From NCBI GenBank assembly GCA_945643635.1, contig CALZFC010000006.1:1705501-1769500 (forward strand): DNA of 64,000 bases. The letters are read 5' to 3'. A program made the position numbers and the translations under genes. Positions 41,090-52,200 of this stretch are shown in pieces. The notes beneath the pieces are model-generated. The model was not told the origin of the DNA. It saw only the letters and a program-made list of their open reading frames with translations, and did no database searches. Each line of letters starts with the position of its first letter. Positions within the stretch are counted from its first letter, which is position 1. The stretch is from Allodiplogaster sudhausi (lineage: Eukaryota > Nematoda > Chromadorea > Rhabditida > Diplogasteridae).

Positions 41090-43618
41090 ATGTCTGCTGC
41101 TTTCCTAAGCCTCGCCTTCATCGCTGCTGTTGTTCTTTCTGTCGGTAGGTAACTAACTTTAATTAGAAACTTTGAAATGATTAAAAAAAACTAACTTGGG
41201 AATAAATTGTTAATTCGCTTATTTTAATTAAAATTTAATTTAATTAATTCTCATGTGACAACTTCGTACGAATGAATCATCAGTGTACGGCTGTCCGGGC
41301 TCGTACGAACCACTGATTCATGGCAAGTGCACGCGCGACTCGTCCTCTTCAGACGTCATAGATGATCAACGAAAGAACTGCCATAATGATGGCGGCGAGC
41401 TCGTCTCGATTCACTCTGCAGAGGCAATTTGTTGTTCTAGTGGTTTTTTTTTGTTGTTGTTAATTATCTGGGGTTAAACTCAGAAATATCCTTTGTCTTT
41501 TTTTTTATAGGATTCACTCTGCAGAGGCAATTTGTTGTTCTAGTGGTTTTTTTTTGTTGTTGTTAATTATCTGGGGTTAAACTCAGAAATATCCTTTGTC
41601 TTTTTTTTATAGGATTCACTCTGCAGAGGAAATTTGTTGTTCAGGTGATTTTTTTTGTTGGTTGTTGTTAACTATCTGGGGTTAAACTCAGAAATATCCT
41701 TTGTCTTTTTTTTATAGGATTCACTCTGCAGTGGAAATTTGTTGTTCTAGTGGTTTTTTTGTTGTTGTTAACTATCTGGGGTTAGAAAAACTCAGAAATA
41801 TCCTCTGTTTTTTTTATGGGATTCACTCTGCAGAGGAAATTTGTTGTTCTACTGGTTTTTTTTTGTTGTTAATTATCTGGGGTTAGAAAAACTGGAAATA
41901 TCCTTTGTTTTTTATTATAGGATTCACTCTGCAGAGGAAATTTGTTGTTCTAGTGGTTTTTTGTTCGTTAATTATCTAGGGTCAAACTCAAAAATGTCCT
42001 TTGTTTTTTTTAATAGGAAAATGAAGCGATCCGCCAGCGGATGGAGCACCCTTACGTCATGAATGCAATAAGACTACACAAAAGTTCTACTGGTTCGACA
42101 GCACGCCCTTCGACTACTCGAACATCAGTTCGTTCGTTCTAGCACCGCCTCAAGTTATTCTCTCGCATATAATCGACTTGTCGTTAATTCTTTATTAGTT
42201 AATTGACATAAACTTTCTTATTTTGTTGCCATATAGAATGGAAGTGCGACGAGCACTTCAACGAAAACATCGTGATTTTACGACAATGAGACGGGGTCTG
42301 GACTAGAACACCACCGTCCGGCTATTTGTACAGCGTTTGCGGACGTCCCGGCCAAAACAGTCAGTTTGATTTCAGTACATATACCGATTTATGCTGTTTG
42401 TATGTCAGTTCTCATATAGAAAGTTGTGTGTACTACTTGACCATGAGGTATATTTGCAATATGGCATCAATAAGAGAGGGCGCTTCAGACAATAAGTAGA
42501 TTACAATATTCTCAGACAGTTATTGTTAATGCTCGTCTAATATACACATACCATAGCCAGTGTCTGAGATAGACTCTTCTCCAGATATCGCTTGCAACGA
42601 CTATGATCACGTCGAACACTCGCAGACCTGCGTCGCACTTCGCTCAAACAAGGCTAGAAAATTGGAGATCGATAAATGAGTTGTAGAACGCAGTGACGAA
42701 ATGCTACACAGCACTTCGAAACAGTGCTCTGCCGTACGCGTGCGGTCGACCGGGGACTTATCTTTTGTTTTCTTTCAGAATTAAATGAATGGGGTTGCAG
42801 AGCTGCTACTATACTATTATACTGTTTTATTTGAGAATTTAATATTTTAATGCTTTTGTTGGGTCTTCACATATGTGTCTCCAAATTGCGGTGCTCTTTA
42901 GATTTCGACATCGACAATCCGGTAGCAGATCCCGGATGCCCCGAGAATCCGTTCTTCACTACAGCAGGCACTGTCGGTGTTTTGTAGATCACCAAAGATA
43001 TTTTTTAATAGCACACTTCAACGAGGCTAGGAAATATGTCCTTCGAATGTCATGGCTGAAATTGTGCCGACCACGATAGCAATCTATCCGTATTTATACC
43101 CGTCCTCTCTTCAGGTCTACTCTCTCTCCTATCCGGCACCACCAAACGCGACAGAATGCGACTACTTCTTCTCTGTGGATGCGGGCAAGAAAGTGCAGGT
43201 GACCTTCGACGACTTAGACCTCAACTCGTGCTGCGACAAGGTCGAACTCTACGAAGGCGCTCTTGGAGGCGCAGTTATTGCGACGTTAGAATGTATTTAA
43301 ATTTTCTTTTAAATATTTTGTTTACTTTGCTATAACTACATATGAAAGCAAATACAAATAATATCTTTTAACTGACCTGGTCGCCAAGATTACAAATGGT
43401 CCAAAAATTCAATAAGAACCGGCATTAGTAACCTAATCGATTCCATTCCAATGGTAAGGGCATTTTAGACCTCTTTATTTTTTTAATTGCTAACCGGCGA
43501 ACCTCGATCGGGCGGCGTTTTCTACACTCAATCGACGAACGTTATGAGACTTGCTCTGAGCACAAAAGACGGCAGCTTTGTGCGCGGCTTCCGCGCGCAC
43601 TTCGAGGCCAGGCCGTAG
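41090..43618 (+). pseudogene. C-type lectin (two CTLDs) plus CUB protein, apparently decayed
   Basis: Exon 1 (41090-41144) encodes a signal peptide (MSAAFLSLAFIAAVVLSVG). Exon 2 (from 41,284) begins CTLD 1: GCPGSYEP, then CHNDGGELVSIHSAE. CTLD text resumes at 42,017 (ENEAIRQRMEHPYVM), 42,075 (KFYWFDSTPFDYSNI) and 42,240 (WKCDEHFNENIVIL), but these lie in shifting frames with stops between. A second CTLD is hinted at 42,600-42,760 (HVEHSQTCVAL, PYACGRPG). The CUB half-exon 43115-43284 (CDYFFSVDAGKKVQVTFDDL) is clean; its partner at 43,496-43,618 (SGGVFYTQSTNVMRLALSTK) lacks an AG acceptor. CTLD-CTLD-CUB is a common layout of secreted nematode clec proteins linked to immunity. Frameshifts, a lost donor and a lost acceptor argue for a pseudogene. 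Confidence 0.65.
41408..42016 (+). repeat. Six tandem ~102-bp copies of an exon-end plus intron
   Basis: Each unit starts GATTCACTCTGCAGAGG (last codons of CTLD exon 2, IHSAE), continues AATTTGTTGTTCTAGTGG, a T-rich stretch and TTAACTCAGAAATATCC, and ends TTTTTTATAG, a good acceptor. Copies start at 41408, 41511, 41613, 41718, 41820 and 41921. The donor position reads GAG|GC or GAG|GA in all copies, never GT. Confidence 0.9.
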
Positions 43619-44099
43619 GTGTTCTGGCGAACCTAAGCCCCACCCATCGTCTCTAGGAGGAGTCTCTCCCTCCTTCTTTTCTATCACTTCCACAAACCTT
43701 CCTCCACTGAACTTGCCGATAAATCATGCTGTGTCGTTAATTCATGTTGTGTTGTTCACATACAGCATAAGGGAGAAGAACCCGGTACAGCAGGAGACTA
43801 TCGATTGTTTCATGAGACGATCTATTGATTCGTGAAATTATTGATTGAATCGTAGATTGTTTCGATGAATGATGTTCCGTTGCGTGGATGATTTTCCCTT
43901 GCTTTTAATAAACGCATGTTTACCTAAAGAGTCAAAAGATGGACGAAGTTTGGTTTTGCCATCTTTTGTTTTAGCATCTGATTGCAGTATAACGTACGAT
44001 CACTCGAAGGTGAATAATGCCCAGTTATTTGGATACGTTATAATGTTTGAAGTATTTAAATAATCATTGCGTCAAATATTAAGCTTTCTTCTGATTTAG

Positions 44100-44317
44100 A
44101 ATTCTCTCAACAAGATAAGAGATCGACGCCATATGAAGGACCTGACCACGATGGTGCACCTAGTAGTGCTTCGGTGTCGGCGAATAAATCTCCTTCAGAA
44201 TCAGTGATTTATTCTCCTTCAGTTTGCCTTATCTTCTCTTTTTGTGTCTTCTGGGCATGCGTCCTCCACTCCGCAACGGTGGAGGCATGTGGTGACTTTC
44301 TTCCATTTATAATTTGA
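44100..44317 (+). other. Exon-like frame: Ser-rich linker and membrane segment
   Basis: After the acceptor CTGATTTAG a frame reads PYEGPDHDGAPSSASVSANK, then a hydrophobic segment VCLIFSFCVFWACVLHS, and stops inside the first unit of the adjacent minisatellite. It could be a lost membrane-anchor exon of the lectin/CUB gene 480 bases upstream or belong to another gene. Confidence 0.3.
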
Positions 44318-44628
44318 ACAATTTTGTTCCATTTATAATTTGAACAATTTTGTTCCATTTATAATTTGAAAAATTTTGTTCCATTTATAATTTGAACAAT
44401 TTTGTTCCATTTATAATTTGAACAATTTTCTTCCATTTATAATTTGAACAATTTTGTTACATTTATAATTTGCACAGTTTTTTTCCATTTATAATTTGAA
44501 CAATTTTCTTCCATTTATAATTTGAACAATTTTATTTCATTTATAATTTGAACAATTTTTTTCATTTATAATTTTAAAATTTTTGTTTCATTTGTAATTT
44601 GAGTTATTTTGTTCTATTTATAATTCAT
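44301..44628. repeat. 26-bp minisatellite
   Basis: About 13 copies of TTCCATTTATAATTTGAACA plus ATTTTG, decaying towards the right end. Confidence 0.95.
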
Positions 44629-44966
44629 TTTCTAATTAATACATTAATATCATGAGTGTGATACAATAACTTTAAATTCTGTTAATTGTGAGACAAATGT
44701 TTTTTTTAACGAATGGCTGGCGAGCGACAATCGCGCGAATTTGTTCGTTCTCCTCAATTGATTTTAATAATCATTACTTATTAAATAGATTATTATCAAA
44801 AATCATCTCTGCTGCAGTGGATTATCGCCAGAAACAAATTAAGGAGCAGACGAGAGTCCATTAGATGACGAGTAAAATAGAGATGGTCATTGCTAAAAGA
44901 TGATAAAACGCTGTGAACAACAAAGATATTTTCACAAAAGCCGACACTTGAGCCGAATGGATCGAG

Positions 44967-45140
44967 ATGAGCGAGCCGCTGTCCCGCGTGCACATCAACT
45001 GCAGCTTGTCAATGGTCTCCGAGGTCGACGTCAGCCACATGCATCGCCCCTCCAGCCATGGCTCGTACGGCGACGGGCACGACGATGTGGCTGAGGAAGA
45101 CGATTCAGAATTGGCGTCAAATTATAATTATAATAATTAG
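44967..45140 (+). other. 57-codon open frame, acidic C-terminus, unassigned
   Basis: GC-rich frame in AT-rich surroundings: starts MSEPLSRVHINCSLSMVSEV, contains HRPSSHGSYGDGHDD and an acidic end EEDDSELAS before a TAG. The reading frame may extend left from the TTGAG acceptor (WIEMSEP). It looks like the last exon of a real gene. No family recognised. Confidence 0.35.
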
Positions 45141-45224
45141 TCATAGTAGCACTATCAATATTATTGTATTATTATGTTGGTGTCATGCAATGTAATAAAC
45201 ATATCTTAAATAATGCACTGTTGC

Positions 45225-45460
45225 AATTCCATCCATTCTTGTTCTGCAAACCGAGAGTGAAAAGAGCTGTAAAGAGGGCGAGGCGAAACGTCGACGACAT
45301 GAGCAGAAGCTGGAAACCGCTTGCGGAAGTGAGACGAGTTCGCTGATAATGAGAAGCGTTCAGTCAGTTTATGCCATTATGTTCGCATTGGCGTCACCTA
45401 GATTCATTCTGAGTACATTTTATGCCGAAGACGTTCGTGGATAGGAAATCGTGGGTGGAG
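45225..45460 (+). repeat. Copy 2 of a duplicated 3' exon and flank
   Basis: Counterpart of 38,640-38,890. Encodes PRVKRAVKRARRNVDDMSRS with a basic end and TGA/TAA stops, followed by the shared GTTCGCATTGGCGTCACCT. A (GA)n tract follows at 45,460-45,600, as in copy 1. Confidence 0.6.
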
Positions 45461-45599
45461 AACGAGAGAGGGAGAGAGAGAGAGAGAGAGAGCAAGGGAG
45501 AAAGAACGAGGGAGAGATAGAATGTGTGAGAGAGAGAGCGAGGGAGAAAGAAAGAGGGAGAGATAGAGTGAGGGAGAGAGTGGGCGAGACAAGAAGAGA

Positions 45600-46480
45600 A
45601 GAAAATGTTTCCATCAATTAGATAACAACTGAGAGCAAATATTAGGCTTTTAGGGCATGCACCCACTGGCTCTCCTCTTAGATGGGTTCAAATGCTCACT
45701 CCAGACAGAAAGAGTGTTGTGTGATTTCTGACTCCAGAAGGAAAAGGGCTTGGGTGTGGTATCTTTGCAATCTGTGACATTTCCGGACTTGTTCTCAGAG
45801 AGAAAAGCAAGATTCACGGGTGCAAGACAGGCGAGGGTCGTTGCACTATTATCACAATTTAGGCCTGAATGTTTTGTTATTTCTATTTATTATTCTCATT
45901 TGTTATTTATTAACATTTATTTTGCCTACGGGCCTAAGTGTTCAGACATGGCTTAGAATGGGCAGAAAGCTATGACCAAGGTACTCCGAAACTCAGGGAG
46001 AAGGACTCGTAGAGTGCCTTCTCGCTGCTGCAGAAACCGCTGCGTCTGTTTTTTTTTACGTGATATCCTTGAAAACTTGGATTGTTTTCTTTAAAGAAAA
46101 AAAAAACCCATTTACTCCACGACCGGTGGTAATCGAAAGCAAATTTGGCATTTATTCATGATTCTTTGATTGTTTTTTCCGATCGCAGGGTGATTTGCCG
46201 TGGGTTTTTCATGTATTACCTGTAAGAAGCGAGAAATCTATTTGATTGTGCTGTGCGTATGTAGAATCTCCATGACATAGTTAGTGATATTGTGGAAAGT
46301 TTTTTTGTTTTACTTTTTTTCTTCAAAGAAATCTCTGCTTACATGGAGCTTTTGCTTCTGCGAATATATCTTTAAAAAGAAAGAGAAATTTATTCTTTCC
46401 CGCGTCATTCTTTCTTCTATATTGGCTATTCGGTTTATGATACGACGTGTTGGGTAGATATATGAGCCTTAAGCGGTCGG
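45600..46480. other. AT-rich stretch with collagen-family non-coding motif
   Basis: No supported gene. A first copy of the dispersed motif (CGACCGGTGGTAATCG) lies near 46,120, preceded by ACGTGATATCCTTGAAAAC, which is also found at 54,880. Confidence 0.4.
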
Positions 46481-46490
46481 CGCGTGGCAT

Positions 46491-46550
46491 GCCTCTCTGG
46501 CCAAGAATGGATCGCCCGGGAAGCCAGGCCAAGATGGCCTGGCTTCCCGA
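46491..46550 (+). pseudogene. Cuticle-collagen Gly-X-Y fragment
   Basis: One frame reads KNGSPGKPGQDGLASR, a string of Gly-X-Y triplets of the nematode cuticle-collagen kind. It overlaps a perfect 14-bp hairpin (CGGGAAGCCAGGCC, 46,517-46,549). No complete gene around it. Confidence 0.55.
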
Positions 46551-47454
46551 AAAAAAACTATTTGACTGATCTCTTTGACAAATTTGGTTTGCAAATTAAT
46601 CATTACCATTTTTTTAGCTTGACAAATTCGGCTAGGTAATTATTAAATTTTTGGTTTCTTCTAAAGAAAAATACACATCTAATAAACAGAAGGACACCCC
46701 TTGACCGGTGGTTTTCACAGGCAAACTTCGTATGTATTCATGCTTCCATATTGTTCTTTCGATAGAAAAGGCTGCGAAGTAACCATAAGCTATATTAACT
46801 GTAATGAAAGGAGAGAATATATTGTTAAATGTGCATGCCTATATAATCTCCTTGAAGTAGTCGATGGATATTGCTCATTCGACCAGGAAAGGTGGGGGGG
46901 GGAGGAGGAGTACATACATATATCTACTATGCGCAAGCGTTTTTTTTTTTGATTTCCATAAATTCAATCACGTTGCACTTACAGAGGTATGTTATGCTCC
47001 ATTGTGCTCTACATGAAAATGTGGGCGGAGGTCGCAGCAAATTAAATTTTTGGTTTGGAAATTTTTATTAAAGAGAAAATACCCCAACCCAACCCTTAGT
47101 TACAATGTATTTTATTTAAAAAAAAAAAAGAAATGATGCGGCTTGTGGATTTCACCCGAAAACTTGGGGCATGCATCCATGCTACATTATTGGCCTTTCG
47201 ATCGGAGGTTGATTTGTCTCACAATTAATTTTGTTGAGCGGTGTTGTGTGATTTTGTTCATTGTCAGTTGTTTTTTATGGGATTCTTTTCAAAGTCATCT
47301 AACTCTTTATGCTCCATTATTCCAACTTGTGGAACGAGGTCAAAGATGGGAATTGCAGCGATGGGCTTGTGAAAGCTTTCTGTCACTTTTAATAGGCGCT
47401 GCGACCTTCTTGATAAAATAAGACATGAGTGAAGAGGATACAGAGAGAAGGGCG

Positions 47455-47458
47455 AGGG

Positions 47459-47503
<45 letters not shown>

Positions 47504-47515
47504 AGTGGGAAAAGT
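47455..47515. repeat. (GA)n tract
   Basis: Pure (GA)n followed by GGGAGGGAG. The surrounding 46.6-48.1 kb is AT-rich with repeated copies of the CCGGTGGTTTTCAC-type motif and no gene. Confidence 0.9.
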
Positions 47516-48172
47516 GAGCGGGGTCAGAGGACTCGTCCAGGACCAAAAGGTGAGAACCTGTAAACAACAGCACTTATGATTCTTATTAATCCCTTATAAA
47601 TTCTTTGAAAAAAATTTAGTTGACGAGATTTATTTGACAAATTTCGTTATGATATTATTGATTTATTTATTATATTTTAAACAAAAGGCGCCTATTACAA
47701 TTGATTTTATATGCTTTGATGAACCTCTATATCTTAAAAAAAAGGAAAAAAATATTGCTTCTATACGATCGGTGGTTTTAACCTGCAAACATTACATAGA
47801 TTCATGCTTCAAGCTGCTTACTTGACACCACCAATATGACGTGTCCAGGAATTATGCTGCTGAAATAGGGAGAGGTTAAACTTTCCTAGAGAAGGGTTAG
47901 TGCCGTTTTTTTTTTGTTGAAGACTGCCAACAGTCCGTTCACCCTTGCACTTCCTCTTTATGCTCAATTAAAGTCGAGTCCCTCTTTTAAGACTCTCTTA
48001 AAACTCTCGCCCTTATGTCACACAATAAGGCAAAAAAAAAATTCAAGCTTGAGTTTTGGCTTTTTGGAAGATGTCGAAAATTCACAGAGTAAAGAGACCT
48101 CTTTCATGATTCTATAGACAAAGGGATTGGAATTAGAGTTTCTCCAATAGGCGAACGAAGAGGAGATTCAGC

Positions 48173-48237
48173 ATGAGCAGTAGCGACCAGAAGTCGTTCG
48201 TTGAAGATGCAGAGAGAGAGGCAGCCATGCTCCGTCG
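48173..48237 (+). pseudogene. N-terminal exon of a cuticle collagen, orphaned
   Basis: ATG-started exon MSSSDQKSFVEDAEREAAML then RR at a GTCAGT donor. Cuticle collagens begin in this way (short acidic leader ending AExLRR before the FFGVAVST-like membrane segment). It is followed by a 230-base (CT)n intron and TTTCCAG, after which the sequence (REFKGRWAIRQEALPS) no longer resembles a collagen. Confidence 0.45.
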
Positions 48238-48239
48238 GT

Positions 48240-48472
<233 letters not shown>

Positions 48473-48877
48473 TCCAGAGAGTTCAAGGGACGGTGGGCCA
48501 TAAGGCAGGAGGCATTGCCTTCGCATAGTGCTTATTCTTTTTATAGGATATTTTATAATTTATTGCAAAAAAATTATTTAAAATTCCTTGACAAAAATAT
48601 GGTTTAAAATACTTTTTTTCTATAAAATACATATCGCCAATATCGTATTCGCTCTCTCACGATTTATTTTGTATGATCTGCTGAATATACATTTTAAACA
48701 AGGTGGAAAATCACGATTCTTCCTGTCCGGTGGTTTTCACTAGCAAACCATTGGTTTATTCGTGCTTCTCGACAGCATTTTCGGTGGGACCTCGGCTACG
48801 TCCAAATGTATTTCTATATAGAAGGTAATGATGAATACACCAGAGAACTTCAAAGATTTAAAAGGCGTCGCCGACAG

Positions 48878-48949
48878 GGCGCCAATCGCACCCTTGGCAT
48901 CCCCGGCGGCCGCGGCCAGGCCGGCGCGCCCGGCGAGCTGGGTTCATAA
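48878..48949 (+). pseudogene. Cuticle-collagen Gly-X-Y fragment
   Basis: GC-rich block translating to ANRTLGIPGGRGQAGAPGEL followed by GS and a TAA stop: six consecutive Gly-X-Y triplets. Isolated in AT-rich sequence. Confidence 0.6.
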
Positions 48950-49504
48950 TTTTTTTAAAGGATATATTCGACAGATATAATAGAAAAAACAATTTAAAAA
49001 ATTTATGAAATAGAAAAGAGAATTTTAAACAAAATTTTGAACAAACAATTATTTTAAATCTGGTACTTCGAGTGTACATTTCAGACCCTCAAATACCTTT
49101 TTCTTTTCTTCATTGGCGATAAATACCTCCACAAGCAGACCCCATTTTTCATCGAACAAACAAAGAAAGAATAGTGAATACATGCCAAATTTACTTGTGA
49201 ACGCTCTCTCTCTCTGTCTCTCGCTAAATTCTCTACACCTCTCCTTTTCCCCCATCTCTCTCTCTCTCTGTCGTTCTCTAATATTTCTTTCTTTAACCCT
49301 CTCTCTCTCTCATCTCCCGGTGCAATCCACATATCGACGAACTAAGATGAAAAGCATTTATATTATGTTTAGAATTGTGAATAAAATTAACAATAATGAA
49401 TGTAAGATGAAGAATTTGATTAATGGAAGAAGAAGAAGATGAAGAATTCCGCTTCTCTTTCATCTGAAACTTTTGGCTGTTTCTTCGATGGACTCTTGCT
49501 TGGT

Positions 49505-49945
49505 ACTGATGGTTTCAAAGTTTCAAAGTTTATTCCACAATCAGGGACTGGGCCCGGTGGTGAAGGAAAGATGAAAGGCATCGGGTTTCATGACTGCGGT
49601 TCGCATCCAAGTGGGGGACAGGTTGCGGTCGAATTCGTCACGCCATCGTTCTCGGGGACGTCCAGCATGTCTTTTCCATTTCCACGGTCTCCACTCCACG
49701 GCTCGTCTTGTCCAGCGTCCTCCATCCATTTTTGCAATCAGACTGGCCCATTTCCACTTCCTCTCCATGGCTCGCACTCGGATATCGGGAATAGGAATTT
49801 TGTCGAAGAGCCAGTCATTCGTCCGATGTTCTAGGAGAGTGACTCCGGCCATTTTTCTCATCATTTTCCTCTGGCACACAATGAGGCGGCGGCGATCTTG
49901 TAGACAAAGTGCCCACGTTTCCGCACCATACAACTGATGGTGCAT
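49505..49945 (-). mobile_element. Non-LTR retrotransposon 3' end (RTE-type), ORF2 C-terminus
   Basis: A frame from 49,945 down to 49,541 with no stop encodes YGAETWALCLQDRRRL, RKMMRKMAGVTLLEHR, WKWASLIAKMDGGRWTRR and HAGRPRERWRDEFDRN, the conserved tail after the reverse transcriptase of RTE-like elements. The following - strand sequence has AAACTTTGAAACTTTGAAAC, the short 3' repeat typical of this class. Truncated at its 5' side; a dead copy. Confidence 0.8.
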
Positions 49946-49999
49946 GGGATATATTATTGGAGGATAAATGGAAGAGAAATGTAACGCGCGTGCAAATAA

Positions 50000-51222
50000 A
50001 TCTGTGCATCGAATGTATCTTTAAAAAGAAAAGGATAAAGGATGATTTTATATGACCGGTGGTTTTCCCCCTGCAAACATTACGTACATAGATTCGTGCT
50101 TCAAGCTGGTTATTTGATTCCACATTCGTTCCGTGAATTATGCTGCTGAAATCGGAGGAGATTAAATTTAATGCCGGTTTTTTGAAGAGTGTAAGCAGTC
50201 TCTAACACGATGGCCGGCAGCCATTGAATAGGCTTTTGTATCCTCGACTCCTCGCCCATCCTTACCCTTTCCTCCGCCCGTTTTCCAAGTCCAACTCCTC
50301 CCTCTCCGTTGGCATTCTAATTGCATATTGAACGCGGAACTTCTACACTCAAGGGAAGGCAGCTGAAGTCCTTCAAATTGTAATAGCAGTTTGCTAAAAT
50401 CTCGAGCGGCCTATTAAGTTGCAGATCTCCATAAACAACTATTAATTAAGCCTTTTATTATTTCAAGAGGGAGTTGAGACGATCTGGCCAAGATACAGAA
50501 GCTAAAGATGAGCTAGAAATTTCAAAGAGCAAAGAATCGGAGGTAAGAACTATTTTTTTCTTAAATTCAACTAAAAATTAAATTTTAAAATAAAAATAAA
50601 TGAAGAAATAATTCTTCTTTAAGACTAGTTCGCCGGCGGTTCCGGCTGAACCGGCGGTCCAGCGTCGCACTCCCCAATCCCCAATGGGCGAGGCATTGCC
50701 CCGCACCCGCTCTCAATGATAGAACCCGGAAGAACAACTTCTATTTTTTTTTGCAATTTATTTTATGTGATTTCCTTGTTGTTTTAGAAGTTATTTATTT
50801 ATTTACTATTTTTTAAACGATAATGCGCTTTCTGAAATTGATTTTGTTTTCCTTAAATCCTTTAAAAAGAAGAAAAATCGTTATTCTATTCGAGCTGTGG
50901 TTTTCACGGGCAAACGTCGCATTTATTCGTGCTTCTGGCTCGCTCTGTCGATTACATAAGAGATGATGGTCGACATACGTAAATTAAATTTCCGCGTAGT
51001 ACATATCTGGGTGAAGTTGGTTAATTTGAGAAGGGGGGATCTCTATCTTTCTCTTTGTCTCCCTCCTTCTTCATCTCTCTCACTATTACTCCCTCTCTCT
51101 CTCGCTCTCTTTCTCTTTCTTGCTCTTCATCCTTCTCCATTTCTCTCACTATCTCTCCCTCTCTCTATCTCTTTTTCTCTTTCTTATTTTCTCTCACGCC
51201 CTCTCTCTTCTCCCCTTACAAG
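50000..51222. other. Non-coding with collagen-motif copies and a (CT)n tract
   Basis: Copies of the (A/C)CCGGTGGTTTTC motif near 50,055 and 50,895. A possible relic exon at 50,475-50,541 (DTEAKDELEISKSKESE, donor GTAAG). A GC-rich remnant at 50,630-50,720 with broken Gly-X-Y frames. A (CT)n block at 51,045-51,220. No intact gene. Confidence 0.4.
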
Positions 51223-51228
51223 GGAAGT

Positions 51229-51999
51229 CTTTCGGCGGGAGGTGGCAAACCACAACATATTATACATCATTCGAAAGCTCTCAACGAGCTGGTAACGTTT
51301 TTGATGTTTATAGCTGCAGAAGAGAGCGCTTGAACGTGACCAACTTTTATTTAGACCTAAAAATTAACATTTTCACGATTTTTCTAGCTTTTTCGGCTCT
51401 GAAACTGATGAATACGTCATAGTTTGCCGTAAGAAACCTAATAACGTAATTTCCGCTCATTTTTGGAAAAAAAAATTTTTGGCCATTTTTCGCCAAATTG
51501 ATCGGTGAAAAATTACCAGTTTTGTATGGAGAAAAAGCAATTTTTTATAAAAGATTTTTGAGTTTCACGCCATTAATTCCTGTTTCTCAAGTAATTTTTG
51601 ACATGAAAAATAATAATTGACATATTATAACACGCTGTAAGATTTTCATTTTCTCAAAAAGTCCATATGTCTCAAAAACTTTCATGTTTTTGCCTTAAAA
51701 CAACTGCGGATGCATTATTTCTACCAGAATCTTGTTTCTCTGCAAGAGCAACTCGCTTAAATTCCGTATAAAAAAATCCCGTTCGATTTCTTATCTTTTG
51801 CGGCTGCAGGTGCCAGGTCTGGAATTTCCTCCACCAAGCCAGGCCCCTTCCAGACCCAGGTACGCCTGTGCTTCGGTTTTTCTAGCGCTATCTTCTGCAG
51901 CTATAAACAGCAAAAACGTTACCAGCTCGTTGAGAGCTGTCGAATTATGTATAATATGTTGTGGTTTGCCACATCCCGCCGAATGACTTCCTTTGTTAG
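51229..51999. mobile_element. Foldback element with ~107-bp arms
   Basis: 51,229-51,335 and 51,893-51,999 are inverted copies (share GCTCTCAACGAGCTGGTAAC and complement, also TTCGGCGGGA and TATTATACAT), about 90 % identical by eye. The roughly 550-base AT-rich spacer has no open frame. The right arm overlaps the start of the collagen N-terminal relic. Confidence 0.8.
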
Positions 52000-52200
52000 T
52001 CTCGCCTTCGTTGGCGTCGCGATGTCTACAACTGCCAACCTCTACCAATGCTCTACGCACACCTCCAACGAGAGGCCGAAACGCAGAAAGAGCTGAGGAT
52101 CTGTATTGATAAAAAAGGGGCAGTTAAGAACTCCCAAGAAGAATTGGGGGTCATCAAGACCCCACCGGAAAGGTGGACGGAAGAACGAGTTCATAAGTAA
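51986..52200 (+). pseudogene. Cuticle-collagen N-terminal domain, frameshifted
   Basis: The frame from ATG 51,986 reads MTSFVSLAFVGVAMSTTANL, like the FFGVAVST membrane segment of the cuticle-collagen N domain. The text then continues in another frame: LPMLYAHLQREAETQKELRI then C, matching the LPMLYxxxQxxxxExxxEFC hallmark of that domain. One frameshift separates the two, so it is a broken copy. No Gly-X-Y region follows. Confidence 0.6.
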
